64,000 nucleotides of DNA from Haloarcula sp. CBA1129. GTDB taxonomy: Archaea; Halobacteriota; Halobacteria; Halobacteriales; Haloarculaceae. The stretch lies in NCBI RefSeq assembly GCF_008729015.1, contig NZ_RKSM01000003.1, forward strand, positions 186,001 through 250,000, read 5' to 3'. The notes beneath the pieces are model-generated. The model did no database searches. It saw nothing but the letters and a program-made list of their open reading frames with translations, and was not told the DNA's origin. A program made the translations under genes and the position numbers. This document shows positions 35,420 through 43,713 of this stretch, piece after piece (position 1 is the stretch's first letter; each line of letters starts with the position of its first letter).

Positions 35420-36460
35420 ATGCGCGCAGCCATCTATCGTGGGCCCGGTGAGATCACCGTCGAAGAGGTTCCCCAGCCGGAGATCGAATCGCCAACTGAC
35501 GCGATTGTACGCGTGACCCACACCGCCGTCTGTGGCTCCGACCTGTGGTTCTATCGTGGCCAGAGCGACCGAGAGGAGGGGTCCCGCGTCGGCCACGAAC
35601 CGATGGGTATCGTCGAGGAAGTCGGCGAGGGCGTGCGCTCAGTCGAACCCGGCGACCGGGTGTTCGCTCCGTTTCTCATCAGCTGTGGCCGGTGTGAGTT
35701 CTGCCGGAAGGGACTGCACACGTCGTGTGTCAACGGCGACTCATGGGGCGGGGACAACGGCGGCGGGCAAGGCGAGTACGTCCGAGCGACAGAAGCTGAC
35801 GGCACGCTCGTCCGGGTCCCCGACCGCCACGCCGACGACGAGGACACACTGGAAGCGATTCTCCCGCTGACTGACGTGATGGGCACCGGCCACCACGCCG
35901 CGGTCAGCGCCGGCGTCGACGAGGGCGACACCTGTATCGTCGTCGGCGACGGAGCCGTCGGACTGTGTGGCGTGCTCGCGGCTCGCCGCCTCGGTGCGGA
36001 ACGTATCGTCGCGATGGGCCATCACGAGGACCGTCTCGAACTCGCGGAATCGTTCGGCGCGACGGACACTATCTCCGCCCGCGGGCAGGATGCCGTGGAT
36101 GCGGCAGAGGAGCTGACCAACGGCGGTGCGAATCACGTCATGGAGTGTGTCGGTGCGGCCTCGGCGATGGAGACCGCCATCGATGTCTGTCGCCCGGGCG
36201 GGACGGTCGGCTACGTCGGTGTCCCACACGGCGTCGACGACTCCGGACTGGATGTATTCTCGCTGTTTGGCGACAACATCGCGCTCAATGGCGGTGTTGC
36301 GCCGGTTCGTGCCTACGCCGACGAACTGCTAGCTGACGTGCTACAGGGCACACTCGATCCGTCACCGATCTTCACAAAGACCGTCGACCTCGACGGCGTT
36401 CCCGAGGGGTATCGGGCGATGGACGAGCGCGAAGCGATCAAAGTGCTCGTCAAACTGTAG
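35420..36460 (+). CDS. Zinc-dependent medium-chain dehydrogenase
   Basis: A 346-residue enzyme. Catalytic zinc residues are Cys38 (TAVCGSDLW) and His59-Glu60 (VGHEPMG); structural zinc Cys89, Cys92, Cys95 and Cys103. The Rossmann motif is CIVVGDGAVGLCGVLAARRLG. The GSDLWFYRG and LTDVMGTGHHAA segments resemble the class that includes glutathione-independent formaldehyde and threonine dehydrogenases, and the Asp in LTDV replaces the third zinc Cys as in those enzymes. An upstream Met at 35336 would add 28 unrelated residues. Divergent from the disrupted flavoprotein gene. Confidence 0.9.
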   Translation: MRAAIYRGPGEITVEEVPQPEIESPTDAIVRVTHTAVCGSDLWFYRGQSDREEGSRVGHEPMGIVEEVGEGVRSVEPGDRVFAPFLISCGRCEFCRKGLHTSCVNGDSWGGDNGGGQGEYVRATEADGTLVRVPDRHADDEDTLEAILPLTDVMGTGHHAAVSAGVDEGDTCIVVGDGAVGLCGVLAARRLGAERIVAMGHHEDRLELAESFGATDTISARGQDAVDAAEELTNGGANHVMECVGAASAMETAIDVCRPGGTVGYVGVPHGVDDSGLDVFSLFGDNIALNGGVAPVRAYADELLADVLQGTLDPSPIFTKTVDLDGVPEGYRAMDEREAIKVLVKL

Positions 36461-36608
36461 TTGGTCAACCCCTGCTGTCACCCACACAGACCACGGAATA
36501 ACTCAGCATCCGTTTTGCGACTCGTTCCAGAGCAGTGTCCACCAACCAAGCTCCGGGGTTGTCAGTGCGACCGTTCTGTCCTAAGCAACTGCAGGCCCCT
36601 GAAGGCCA

Positions 36609-36746
36609 CTATACTAGTTTCCCGCACGACCGACAGCGAGGACGGTCAGCCGACGGGTCGTAGGCTAGCGCAACGTCGTTGCAGTGACGACAATATCGGT
36701 CGGAACCAGTGGTGTAGGAGTGCGTGTTTCCTTCGTGTACTAACAT
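36609..36746 (-). CDS. Small zinc-finger protein (haloarchaeal micro-protein)
   Basis: A 45-residue protein with two Cys-x-x-Cys knuckles, YCRHC at about 18-22 and RCRSCGK near the end, forming a single zinc ribbon. Haloarchaea encode dozens of such CPxCG-type proteins, some shown to affect swarming, biofilm or stress responses; the specific role here is unknown. A longer open frame reaches 36815, but a TATA-like TTTATACT lies 26 bases before the ATG at 36746, the spacing for a leaderless transcript, so the shorter form is preferred. Confidence 0.65.
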   Translation of the reverse strand: MLVHEGNTHSYTTGSDRYCRHCNDVALAYDPSADRPRCRSCGKLV

Positions 36747-36767
36747 ATGAGATAGAATGACACGGTA

Positions 36768-36777
36768 GTATAAATTC
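36768..36777 (-). promoter_or_regulatory. TATA box of the small zinc-finger gene
   Basis: AATTTATACT on the minus strand, centred 26 bases before the ATG at 36746. It supports a leaderless start. Confidence 0.55.
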
Positions 36778-36919
36778 TTTCTGGACAAACAAGCCACTAT
36801 ATCCTTATATACCATATATACTGGCAGTGATTGCTATTGTATTAGACCGTTCATCCAAATCTTCGAGGGCGGTTCTGGCTCTCTTCACCCCTGTACAACT
36901 GGAAAGTGGTAAATCACAG

Positions 36920-38140
36920 TTAGAGATCGCCGTTCACAATATCGGTGACCCGCTGTCGGTCGAACAGTTGCTCCTCCTCCGGGGTATTGCCGAGGCCATG
37001 CCACTCGCCGAACACCTCGGGGTAGAACTGCTTGGCGGCGACTTCCGTCTGGAAGAGGTTAATTATCGGGCCTTGGTACGAGGTCCCGCCGCGGTAGAGT
37101 CGGTCGTTCCGGACCGCCGAAAGCTGCTGGCCGATGGGATCCTCGCGTATCGTGGCCATTCGGTCTTCGAACTCCCCGGTCGAGACGTGCGAGAAGCCGT
37201 ACTGGAACAGCAGGATGTCGGGATCGGCAGCGAGGAGTTGCTCGTAGTCCCATTCGGCGTAGCTCCCGTCGATAACATCGTCGAACGCACCACGCATCCC
37301 CAAGTCACGGTACTGCTTGTGCCCGTTCCCATCGTTGACGGGGTAGGCGTAGAACGACCCGCCCTCGAAGTCGGAGTTGACCGAGAGGAGGCCGACCGTC
37401 GGCCGTTTGTCCTCGACCGGGAGCCTGTCGTCGATTTCCGTGAGCAGCGAATCGTGGATTTCAGCGAACGCCGCGTAGCGTTCGTGTTCCTGAAACGTGT
37501 CGGCGATTAGTTCAAAGGCCTCGTACAGTGAGTAGTACCGGTAGTCGTGCCAATCATCGGTCCGTCGCCGGATGCTGTTCCCGATGATTGGGCCGATGTT
37601 GCTTGCGACCTCCGTGAAATCCGCAGTTGTCCAGGTGTCATCAAGCACCTGAACGAAGTTCGGGTCGAACAGGTGGACGTCACAGTCCATCTCGTAGAAC
37701 GCCTCCTTGTCGAGACCCCCTTCACTCATCAGCTGTGGGATATCATCAAAGGTCACGTTGACATCCGGGACAGCGTCGAAAAACGCCATCGGCCAGTTCT
37801 CGGTGAAGATCAGCCCCGCAAGGCTCTCAAATTGGCCCAGCGCGATAGCCATGTCGCCGTAGGTGCTGAAGTAGGCCATCCACCGCTCCGGGGCCGAATC
37901 GAACCGTACTGCACCCATCGGCTCCATCGTAACCGTGTACGAGTCCGCTGTCGTCGGTGTCGTCGTTGAATCGGTCGTTTCGGCGGCGGTCGGTGTGTCA
38001 CTGTCTGGTGATACCGGCGTCGACTGTGAGTCAGCATCGCCGGTACAGCCGGCGAGCAACCCACCACTGATGATTGCACCGCCGTATTTCAGATAGGCTC
38101 TGCGTGTCCGTGCGTCGGCTGCGGTGTCGTTGTCGCTCAT
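36920..38140 (-). CDS. Iron/siderophore ABC transporter substrate-binding lipoprotein (second copy)
   Basis: A 406-residue exported protein. The N-terminus has a twin-arginine motif (RTRRAYLKYGG) and lipobox SGGLLAGC, so it is a Tat lipoprotein. A Thr/Ser-rich linker (about 37-65) precedes a FepB/BtuF-type periplasmic-binding fold with WDYEQLLAADPDILLFQYGF and IREDPIGQQLSAVRNDRLYR typical of siderophore receptors. Its start overlaps the stop of the paralog at 38137 by four bases (ATGA), so they are co-translated. The two are diverged duplicates, suggesting two ligands for one permease. Confidence 0.88.
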   Translation of the reverse strand: MSDNDTAADARTRRAYLKYGGAIISGGLLAGCTGDADSQSTPVSPDSDTPTAAETTDSTTTPTTADSYTVTMEPMGAVRFDSAPERWMAYFSTYGDMAIALGQFESLAGLIFTENWPMAFFDAVPDVNVTFDDIPQLMSEGGLDKEAFYEMDCDVHLFDPNFVQVLDDTWTTADFTEVASNIGPIIGNSIRRRTDDWHDYRYYSLYEAFELIADTFQEHERYAAFAEIHDSLLTEIDDRLPVEDKRPTVGLLSVNSDFEGGSFYAYPVNDGNGHKQYRDLGMRGAFDDVIDGSYAEWDYEQLLAADPDILLFQYGFSHVSTGEFEDRMATIREDPIGQQLSAVRNDRLYRGGTSYQGPIINLFQTEVAAKQFYPEVFGEWHGLGNTPEEEQLFDRQRVTDIVNGDL

Positions 38141-39342
38141 GACTCGAACGCCCCGTTGATGATGTCTGCGACCCGCTGGCGGTCAAACAGCTGTTCTTCG
38201 GCAGGGATCTCAGGATACGGCCCGTCAGTGTAGGTCGGCCACTCGCCGAACTGCTCAGGGTACAGTTGCTTCGCGGTCATCTCCAACTGGAAGAGATGCA
38301 GAATCGGTCCCTGATATCTCGCCCCCTGTGGGTAGATGCGGTCGTTCTGTACCGCCGTGATTTCCGACCCAACCGGGTCGGATTTGAACACTTCTCGTCG
38401 CTCCGGAAGACTCGTACTCGGCTCGAACCCACCGAGATGCAGGATCACGTCTGGGTCCGCCGCAAGCAACGTCTCGAAGTCGACCACGGAGTTCGTCTCG
38501 ACCGACCCCTCGAAGGCGTCCCGTGCACCGAACGGGCGGGTATGTGCAGTCAGGAATCCGGGATTGTCCAGCGTGTACGCGTAGATCTCGTCAAGGTCAG
38601 CCGCGGCGAGCAGCACCGCCGACGGGCGCTCCGACTCGGGCGGCAGGTTTGCGTCGATGGTCGAGCGCATCTCGTCGTGAATCGCCGCGAGCGCCTCGTA
38701 GCGGGCCTGCTCCTGAAACGCCTCGGCCACGAGTTCGAACTGCTCCCAGAGAGTGTAGTACTCGTAGTTCTCCCATCCAGACGGGGGTTCGGCATGCCGG
38801 TCACTCAGTGAGTTTCCGAACCAAGGTGAGACGTTGGTGGCAATCTCCTCGAAGTCCTCCCGGCCCCAGCTGTCCTGTTTGGCGATCCAAGCTGGGTCTG
38901 CCAGATGGATATCACTGTCCAGCTCGTACAGTTTCTCCTTGCTCGGTTCCCATGAGGAGTACAACCCAGTCCAGTCCAGTGACACGCCCGGCAGTCGTTC
39001 GACGAACTGGTTCCACAGTCCACTGTAGTAGTCCGGGGCGTGCATTGCCGTGACAGTGTCTCCACGGCCCAGAGCGAACGCCATGTCGGCGTGATGTGTG
39101 AGCCGCGTGAAGACAGTCTCCGGCGGTGATTCAAATGTGACGTCTCCGGTTGGCGACATCGACACGGAGTACGACTCATCTCCGGGAGCCGTGTCCGTTG
39201 CCGTCACAGACTCCGTCGATGTGACACCGGCTGCCTGCTCAGCGTCACCGCTGCAGCCTGCAAGCAATCCGGCGCTGAGAACGGCCCCTCCGTACTTCAC
39301 GTACTCTCTCCGTGTCGGTGTGTCGGTGGCGTCGTCACCCAT
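38137..39342 (-). CDS. Iron/siderophore ABC transporter substrate-binding lipoprotein (first copy)
   Basis: A 401-residue paralog of the next gene with the same plan: twin-arginine start (TRREYVKYGG), lipobox LLAGCSGD, Ser/Thr linker and a binding fold with VDFETLLAADPDVILHLGGF and FKSDPVGSEITAVQNDRIYP. It would capture a ferric siderophore outside the membrane and hand it to the FecCD permease. A perfect palindromic iron box sits two bases before its ATG, between the TATA box (CTATATG, 39364-39370) and the predicted leaderless transcript start, an ideal repressor position. Confidence 0.9.
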   Translation of the reverse strand: MGDDATDTPTRREYVKYGGAVLSAGLLAGCSGDAEQAAGVTSTESVTATDTAPGDESYSVSMSPTGDVTFESPPETVFTRLTHHADMAFALGRGDTVTAMHAPDYYSGLWNQFVERLPGVSLDWTGLYSSWEPSKEKLYELDSDIHLADPAWIAKQDSWGREDFEEIATNVSPWFGNSLSDRHAEPPSGWENYEYYTLWEQFELVAEAFQEQARYEALAAIHDEMRSTIDANLPPESERPSAVLLAAADLDEIYAYTLDNPGFLTAHTRPFGARDAFEGSVETNSVVDFETLLAADPDVILHLGGFEPSTSLPERREVFKSDPVGSEITAVQNDRIYPQGARYQGPILHLFQLEMTAKQLYPEQFGEWPTYTDGPYPEIPAEEQLFDRQRVADIINGAFES

Positions 39343-39343
39343 A

Positions 39344-39361
39344 TTTTAGGCTAGCCTAAAA
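39344..39361. promoter_or_regulatory. DtxR-like iron box TTTTAGGCT-AGCCTAAAA
   Basis: A perfect 18-bp palindrome resembling DtxR/IdeR/SirR operators (TTAGGCTAACCTAA type). It lies between the TATA box and the start of the binding-protein pair. Haloarchaea use DtxR-family iron repressors, so iron-dependent repression is inferred. Confidence 0.75.
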
Positions 39362-39474
39362 ATCATATAGATGTTCCGATTCCCCGACCCAGAAGATGGT
39401 CTGTCAATCGCTGAATCCGGCGTCCGTGTCAAAAGCCCGGCGCGCAGAGATCGGTATCGTGGTCGTCGGCTCCC

Positions 39475-40407
39475 CTATTCGGCCACGATCTCCTCGCTGC
39501 GGTCCGGTTCGGCACTTTCGTCACCAGACGGATATTCGTCGCCGTCGTGGCGGGCACGGATCGGATTCACTCGCGGCCCGTGTGGCGTGGCCGAGACCTC
39601 CGCCTCGATCTCGAATACATCCGCGAGTAATTGCTCCGTCACGACGGCTTCTGGCTCCCCCCGGGCCTGTATTTCGCCGTCTTTGAGTGCGACCATCTTG
39701 TCGGCGAGGCGGGCCGCCTGTTCGATGTCATGGAGGACCACCACGATGGTGATGTCGCTTTCGTCCCGAAGCGTCTCGATGATCTCCATTACCTCAAGCT
39801 GATGGTGGAGGTCGAGGAACGTCGTCGGTTCGTCGAGCAACAGTACGTCGGTGTCCTGTGCGAGGACCATCGCAATCCAAGCGAGTTGTTTCTGGCCACC
39901 ACTGAGGCTGCCGACTTCACGCTCACGGAGATGTCCACAGCCAGCCAGATCAATCGCCCGCTCAACAGCCGCCTCGTCCTCTTCGGTGACACTGTCGAAG
40001 AACCCACGATGTGGGTAGCGGCCGTGATACACCAGATCCTCGACCGAGATGCTGTTTGGCGACGTACTCTCCTGAGAGAGCAGGCCGAGCTTGCGAGCAA
40101 TCGCTTTAGTTTCGAGTGTCTGGATGTCTTGCCCATCTAGCAGTACCGAGCCCGCGTCCGGTTCGAGCTGATTGGCGAGACCTTTCAGCAGCGTGCTCTT
40201 GCCCGACCCGTTCGGGCCGACGAGTGCGGTCACGGCCCCGGGTTTGGCAGTGATCGATTCACCGTCGATGACCGGTTCATCTGTGCTGGAATACGAAAGT
40301 TCCACATCATCACCGATCAACGGCCAGTCCCGGCGGCCGGGGACAGACCCAGCAGCGGTGTCATTGGGCGTGGCGATACCGTTCGAGTTAGAGTTGTCCT
40401 GTGACAT
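39475..40407 (-). CDS. Iron/siderophore ABC transporter ATP-binding protein (FecE/FhuC type)
   Basis: A 310-residue ATPase. Walker A is GPNGSGKST at about 64-72, the Q-loop SQES, the signature SLSGGQ and Walker B DVLLLDEPT followed by the D-loop FLDLHHQ and H-loop VVLHDIEQA. This arrangement is that of FecE/FhuC/BtuD importers. The N-terminal 30 residues and an acidic C-terminal tail are extra, a common halophile feature. The start codon overlaps the permease stop by one base, so it is in the operon with 40407 and 41522. Confidence 0.93.
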   Translation of the reverse strand: MSQDNSNSNGIATPNDTAAGSVPGRRDWPLIGDDVELSYSSTDEPVIDGESITAKPGAVTALVGPNGSGKSTLLKGLANQLEPDAGSVLLDGQDIQTLETKAIARKLGLLSQESTSPNSISVEDLVYHGRYPHRGFFDSVTEEDEAAVERAIDLAGCGHLREREVGSLSGGQKQLAWIAMVLAQDTDVLLLDEPTTFLDLHHQLEVMEIIETLRDESDITIVVVLHDIEQAARLADKMVALKDGEIQARGEPEAVVTEQLLADVFEIEAEVSATPHGPRVNPIRARHDGDEYPSGDESAEPDRSEEIVAE

Positions 40408-41522
40408 TAGATTTCACCCATCTGTTCCTGTCGCCGCATCAGGTAGAGGAAGTACGGTCCACCGACGACGCCAGTGACGACGCCGACCGGGACCTGTGCG
40501 GGGTTCAGAGCCAGCCGTGCACCGACGTCCGCGACGACCATCAGCGCCGGACCGACGAACACGCAGCCGATGATGAGCCGGCGGTAGTCGCTCCCGACGA
40601 TAAGTCGGACGATGTGTGGAACTACGAGGCCGAAAAACCCGATGATCCCTGCAACGGAGATCGCCGTACTGGCCGCCAGAATGGCGACCGCGGACAGCAT
40701 GAACCGGACCCGCTCGACACTCATCCCGAGTGAGCTCGCAGTCTCCTCGCCGAGCAGGAGAAGGTTCAGCTGCCGTGCACCAGCCAGTGCGAGTAGCGTC
40801 GCGGCTAGTGTCGGGATGACAGCGATGCGGAACTCCTCCCAGCCAACGCCCGTCAGGGACCCCGTAATCCAGGCCAGTGCTGACTGGACAACGCCCAGAT
40901 CGTCGGCGAAGAAGAACAGCCCCCGCTGGAGGGAGGTAAACACCATGTTTACGATGACACCGGCTAGAACCAGTCTGACCGGGCTCGTTCCCCCCTTCCA
41001 CGCGATCATGTACACGAGCAGGAACGCGATGGAGCCGCCGACCGCCGCAAACAGCGGCAGAAACGGGGCGAGGCTACTGAACAGAACGAGAGTCAGCAGA
41101 ACGGTGAGCCCCGCTCCGGAACTCACGCCTAGCACGAACGGGCTCGCCAGCTCGTTTCGTGTCACAGCTTGGAATATCGCCCCGGAGACGGCGAGACACA
41201 TCCCTGCAAGCACCGCAACGAGTACCCGCGGCATCCGGATGTTCCAGACGATGAGCGTCCGCCTTGGCAGTTCGGGAAGCTCGGCCCCAAAAAAGAACGA
41301 CTGCCATGCTTGGACACTGAGCCACACTTTCGGGTCAAACACGGCCTGCCAGGCCTGAACGATCGTCATCGAATACGCCCCGAAGCTTACCTGCAGGAGA
41401 CCAGCCCCAAAGGCGACAGCAACGCTTGCGACACACAGCCCGAGCAGGGACCCGTCGGGGGTGTCGAGCCAGGATCTGGCTCGCGACCACGCATCGGTAG
41501 CTCCCCGCGTCTCGCTCGCCAT
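40407..41522 (-). CDS. Iron/siderophore ABC transporter permease (FecCD family)
   Basis: A 371-residue protein with about ten membrane helices. FecCD signatures include MPRVLVAVLAGMCLAVSGAIFQAVTRNELASPFVLGVSSGAG and the C-terminal GIIGFFGLVVPHIVRLIVGSDYR with the L-loop contacting the ATPase. It transports ferric siderophore or heme/cobalamin across the membrane; iron is favoured by the iron boxes. Overlaps the flavoprotein and ATPase genes by one base on each side. Confidence 0.93.
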   Translation of the reverse strand: MASETRGATDAWSRARSWLDTPDGSLLGLCVASVAVAFGAGLLQVSFGAYSMTIVQAWQAVFDPKVWLSVQAWQSFFFGAELPELPRRTLIVWNIRMPRVLVAVLAGMCLAVSGAIFQAVTRNELASPFVLGVSSGAGLTVLLTLVLFSSLAPFLPLFAAVGGSIAFLLVYMIAWKGGTSPVRLVLAGVIVNMVFTSLQRGLFFFADDLGVVQSALAWITGSLTGVGWEEFRIAVIPTLAATLLALAGARQLNLLLLGEETASSLGMSVERVRFMLSAVAILAASTAISVAGIIGFFGLVVPHIVRLIVGSDYRRLIIGCVFVGPALMVVADVGARLALNPAQVPVGVVTGVVGGPYFLYLMRRQEQMGEI

Positions 41523-42502
41523 TACTCGCTCACCTCCGCGCGTCCGTCGCTCGCGCCGAGGTAGTCCCGGATCCTTTCGTCGTCCATTGCATCGAGAACA
41601 GCGGTCTGATCAAGCCCCGAAACGACCGCTTCCGGGTCCAGGTAGCCCGCCAGTGTTTCCTGCCCCGTCTCAGTCCGGGTAGCTATCTCCTCAGACGTGA
41701 TATACGACGACCGCCGTTCGTCGATGACCGCATCACGGACCCGCCGGAACCGAGCCGAATCCGGCTCGACAGGGGCATCCTCGGCGTACCGGTCGTCGAA
41801 ATAGTCGACCCAAGTCGCCCGGTCGGTCCACTCGTCGTCAAGTTCGACCTCGCGGCGAACCCAGTCCACGCCGTCAGCGGCGGACTCCCACCAGCCGTCG
41901 TCTGTTCTCGTATCTGTGATCACCCGGCGTGCGACCCGTGCGCCTCGACCGGCTGCAATGATAGCCTGCATATCCGCCGCCTCGGACGGTGACGCAACAT
42001 AGAGACGCGGGACCGGTGTCGTGCCGTCGGCGTCGGCGTACCCGCTGTCGAAGGTTTCGTGTTCCTCGCCGTCGTGCTCTATCGTCTCAAACATCGCCGC
42101 GTCGTCGTCAAGACCGCGCATATACTCGCCGTCGTAGCGGGTCGCCGCAATGACGCGACGGGACGTAGCTGTCTCCCCGTCCTGTGTCTCGACGACGAAC
42201 CCCGCCCCGCCTGCAGTTCTGTCGAGTGATTCGACCAGCTCGGAGACGATGGTACAACCGGCGGTTTCGGCGTGGTCCTGTATCCGGTCGTACAGCGTCT
42301 CTATGTCGATGCCGGCCGGAAAGCCGAGGTAGTTTTCGAGGTACGCACACCGCTTGAGCGACGACCGACCGCGGTCGTAGATGACTGTATCGAGGTCTGC
42401 TCTGGCCGTGAACACCCCCGCCGAACAACCGGCTGGACCGCCTCCGACGATGATGACATCATGGTCGAACGACGTCTCCGTCCGGGTCCCCGTCGTCGCC
42501 AT
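41522..42502 (-). CDS. FAD-dependent oxidoreductase, first gene of siderophore uptake operon
   Basis: A 326-residue flavoprotein. VIIVGGGPAGCSAGVFTARAD (FAD GxGxxG) lies near residues 16-36, followed by VIYDRGRSSLKRC and NYLGFPAGIDIETLYDRI. This is a thioredoxin-reductase-like fold, but I see no CxxC disulfide motif, so it is not a thioredoxin reductase. The last 110 residues form an extra helical region. One-base overlap with the FecCD permease ties it to iron uptake; reduction of the ferric siderophore inside the cell is the likely role (inferred). The iron box at 42587-42602 lies 85 bases upstream. Confidence 0.8.
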   Translation of the reverse strand: MATTGTRTETSFDHDVIIVGGGPAGCSAGVFTARADLDTVIYDRGRSSLKRCAYLENYLGFPAGIDIETLYDRIQDHAETAGCTIVSELVESLDRTAGGAGFVVETQDGETATSRRVIAATRYDGEYMRGLDDDAAMFETIEHDGEEHETFDSGYADADGTTPVPRLYVASPSEAADMQAIIAAGRGARVARRVITDTRTDDGWWESAADGVDWVRREVELDDEWTDRATWVDYFDDRYAEDAPVEPDSARFRRVRDAVIDERRSSYITSEEIATRTETGQETLAGYLDPEAVVSGLDQTAVLDAMDDERIRDYLGASDGRAEVSE

Positions 42503-42586
42503 GTTTAGGACGCTCCGTCCGGTGTCGGTGTCACTGACAACCGGTGTGGTAGTGCCGAAGTGTCAGTCGATTCTGTTAGCATACTG

Positions 42587-42602
42587 TTTAGGCCAGCCTA
42601 AA
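42587..42602. promoter_or_regulatory. DtxR-like iron box TTTAGGC-CA-GCCTAAA
   Basis: Seven-base perfect arms, nearly the same as the box at 39344. It is 85 bases before the flavoprotein start, so the two transcription units of the locus appear to share one iron regulator. Confidence 0.7.
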
Positions 42603-42685
42603 TGAATAAAGGGTTTTCGAATTTTAGGCGGACCGAACTTTACCTCGGCGGTTCCGTGCTCGTTGCCAGATCGCCGCTCACAGCT

Positions 42686-43662
42686 TCACTCGTCGGAGGC
42701 CACGCTGAGTTCGGGGAAATACCGGCCGTGAAAGTCGAACGGAGCTGCGTGGGGGAGCGATGCTCTGGCGCGCTCCTCAAACGTCCGGCCGTCGAGTACG
42801 AGCAGCCGGGAACGCTCGGCGTCCGCGTCCAGTGCAACGACTAGCACCACGCCATCATCCTCAGCGGCGGTGTCCGGTGCAGGGACAAACACCGGCTCGC
42901 CGAAGTAGTCCCCGCCGTCGTCGAACGCCTCGACAGCGCCAGTGTCCGTGTCAAGCTTCAGCACACGATGGGCCCACTCGGTGACGGGGGTATCCATTCC
43001 CATCGCGTACACGTAGCGGTGCGGGCGACACCAACGAGACGGTGAAACAGTCGGCAGCGCGCTCCCGTCGCCATACAACATCTCGCGCGACACCGCCGGG
43101 TCGGCGTCACCGTATCTGTTCCCATCGGTTTCGGTGCCGAGGTCCACAGTGAACCGCTCGATTCGGCCGACGATAGCGCCCATCTCGCCGGCCCGGAGAT
43201 TATCCAGATACAGCGAGTCGATAGTCGTCGCATCGGGGACTGTTTCGAGATCGAACACGAGTTCCCTGCCACCCGCTCGTTCGAACGCGTTGACGTGGTG
43301 GAAGCCGAATACGGCGTCAATGACCGGTTCAGCGACGACGGTTCCCGTAGTGCGCTCCATGACGATGATTCGGGTCCCGCGGTCAGGGTCCCACTCGAAT
43401 TGCTCGATGAAGGGTGCCTGTCGACCGGGCTTGAGAAAGCGTCTCGGATCGAGGCGAAGCGGGAACTCCGTCAACACGACGTACCGTGGCGTGAGCGCGA
43501 AACTGTGCATATACGCCGGCTGGTCGGTGTCGACGCTCCCGACATGTCGCCGGGTCCGTTCCGGATGAGACTGCCACGGAGCCAGTCGGGAAGTGTCCCG
43601 GTCACGGAGATGGATGCCGCTGTCTCGTCGTATAGCGAGTGGAACCCGGGATGGGAAGACAT
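42686..43662 (-). pseudogene. Carotenoid oxygenase (RPE65/CCD family) with internal deletion and frameshift
   Basis: The N-terminal end (43662 down to about 43560) reads SISVTGTLPDWLRGSLIRNGPG, the typical start of carotenoid cleavage dioxygenases. From about 43560 a different frame continues HVGSVDTDQPAYMHSFALTP and then a normal C-terminal half with ELVFDLETV and a closing FHGRYFPE. An intact family member of about 480 residues has roughly 150-170 residues between these blocks, including the first two iron-binding His. Only the His of MHSF and the last His remain. Frame and active site are lost, so it is a deletion pseudogene. Confidence 0.82.
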
Positions 43663-43713
43663 ACCATTACAATGTGTGGCAACGGCTAAGTCCTGACGCC
43701 CCTCCTTGGGGTC

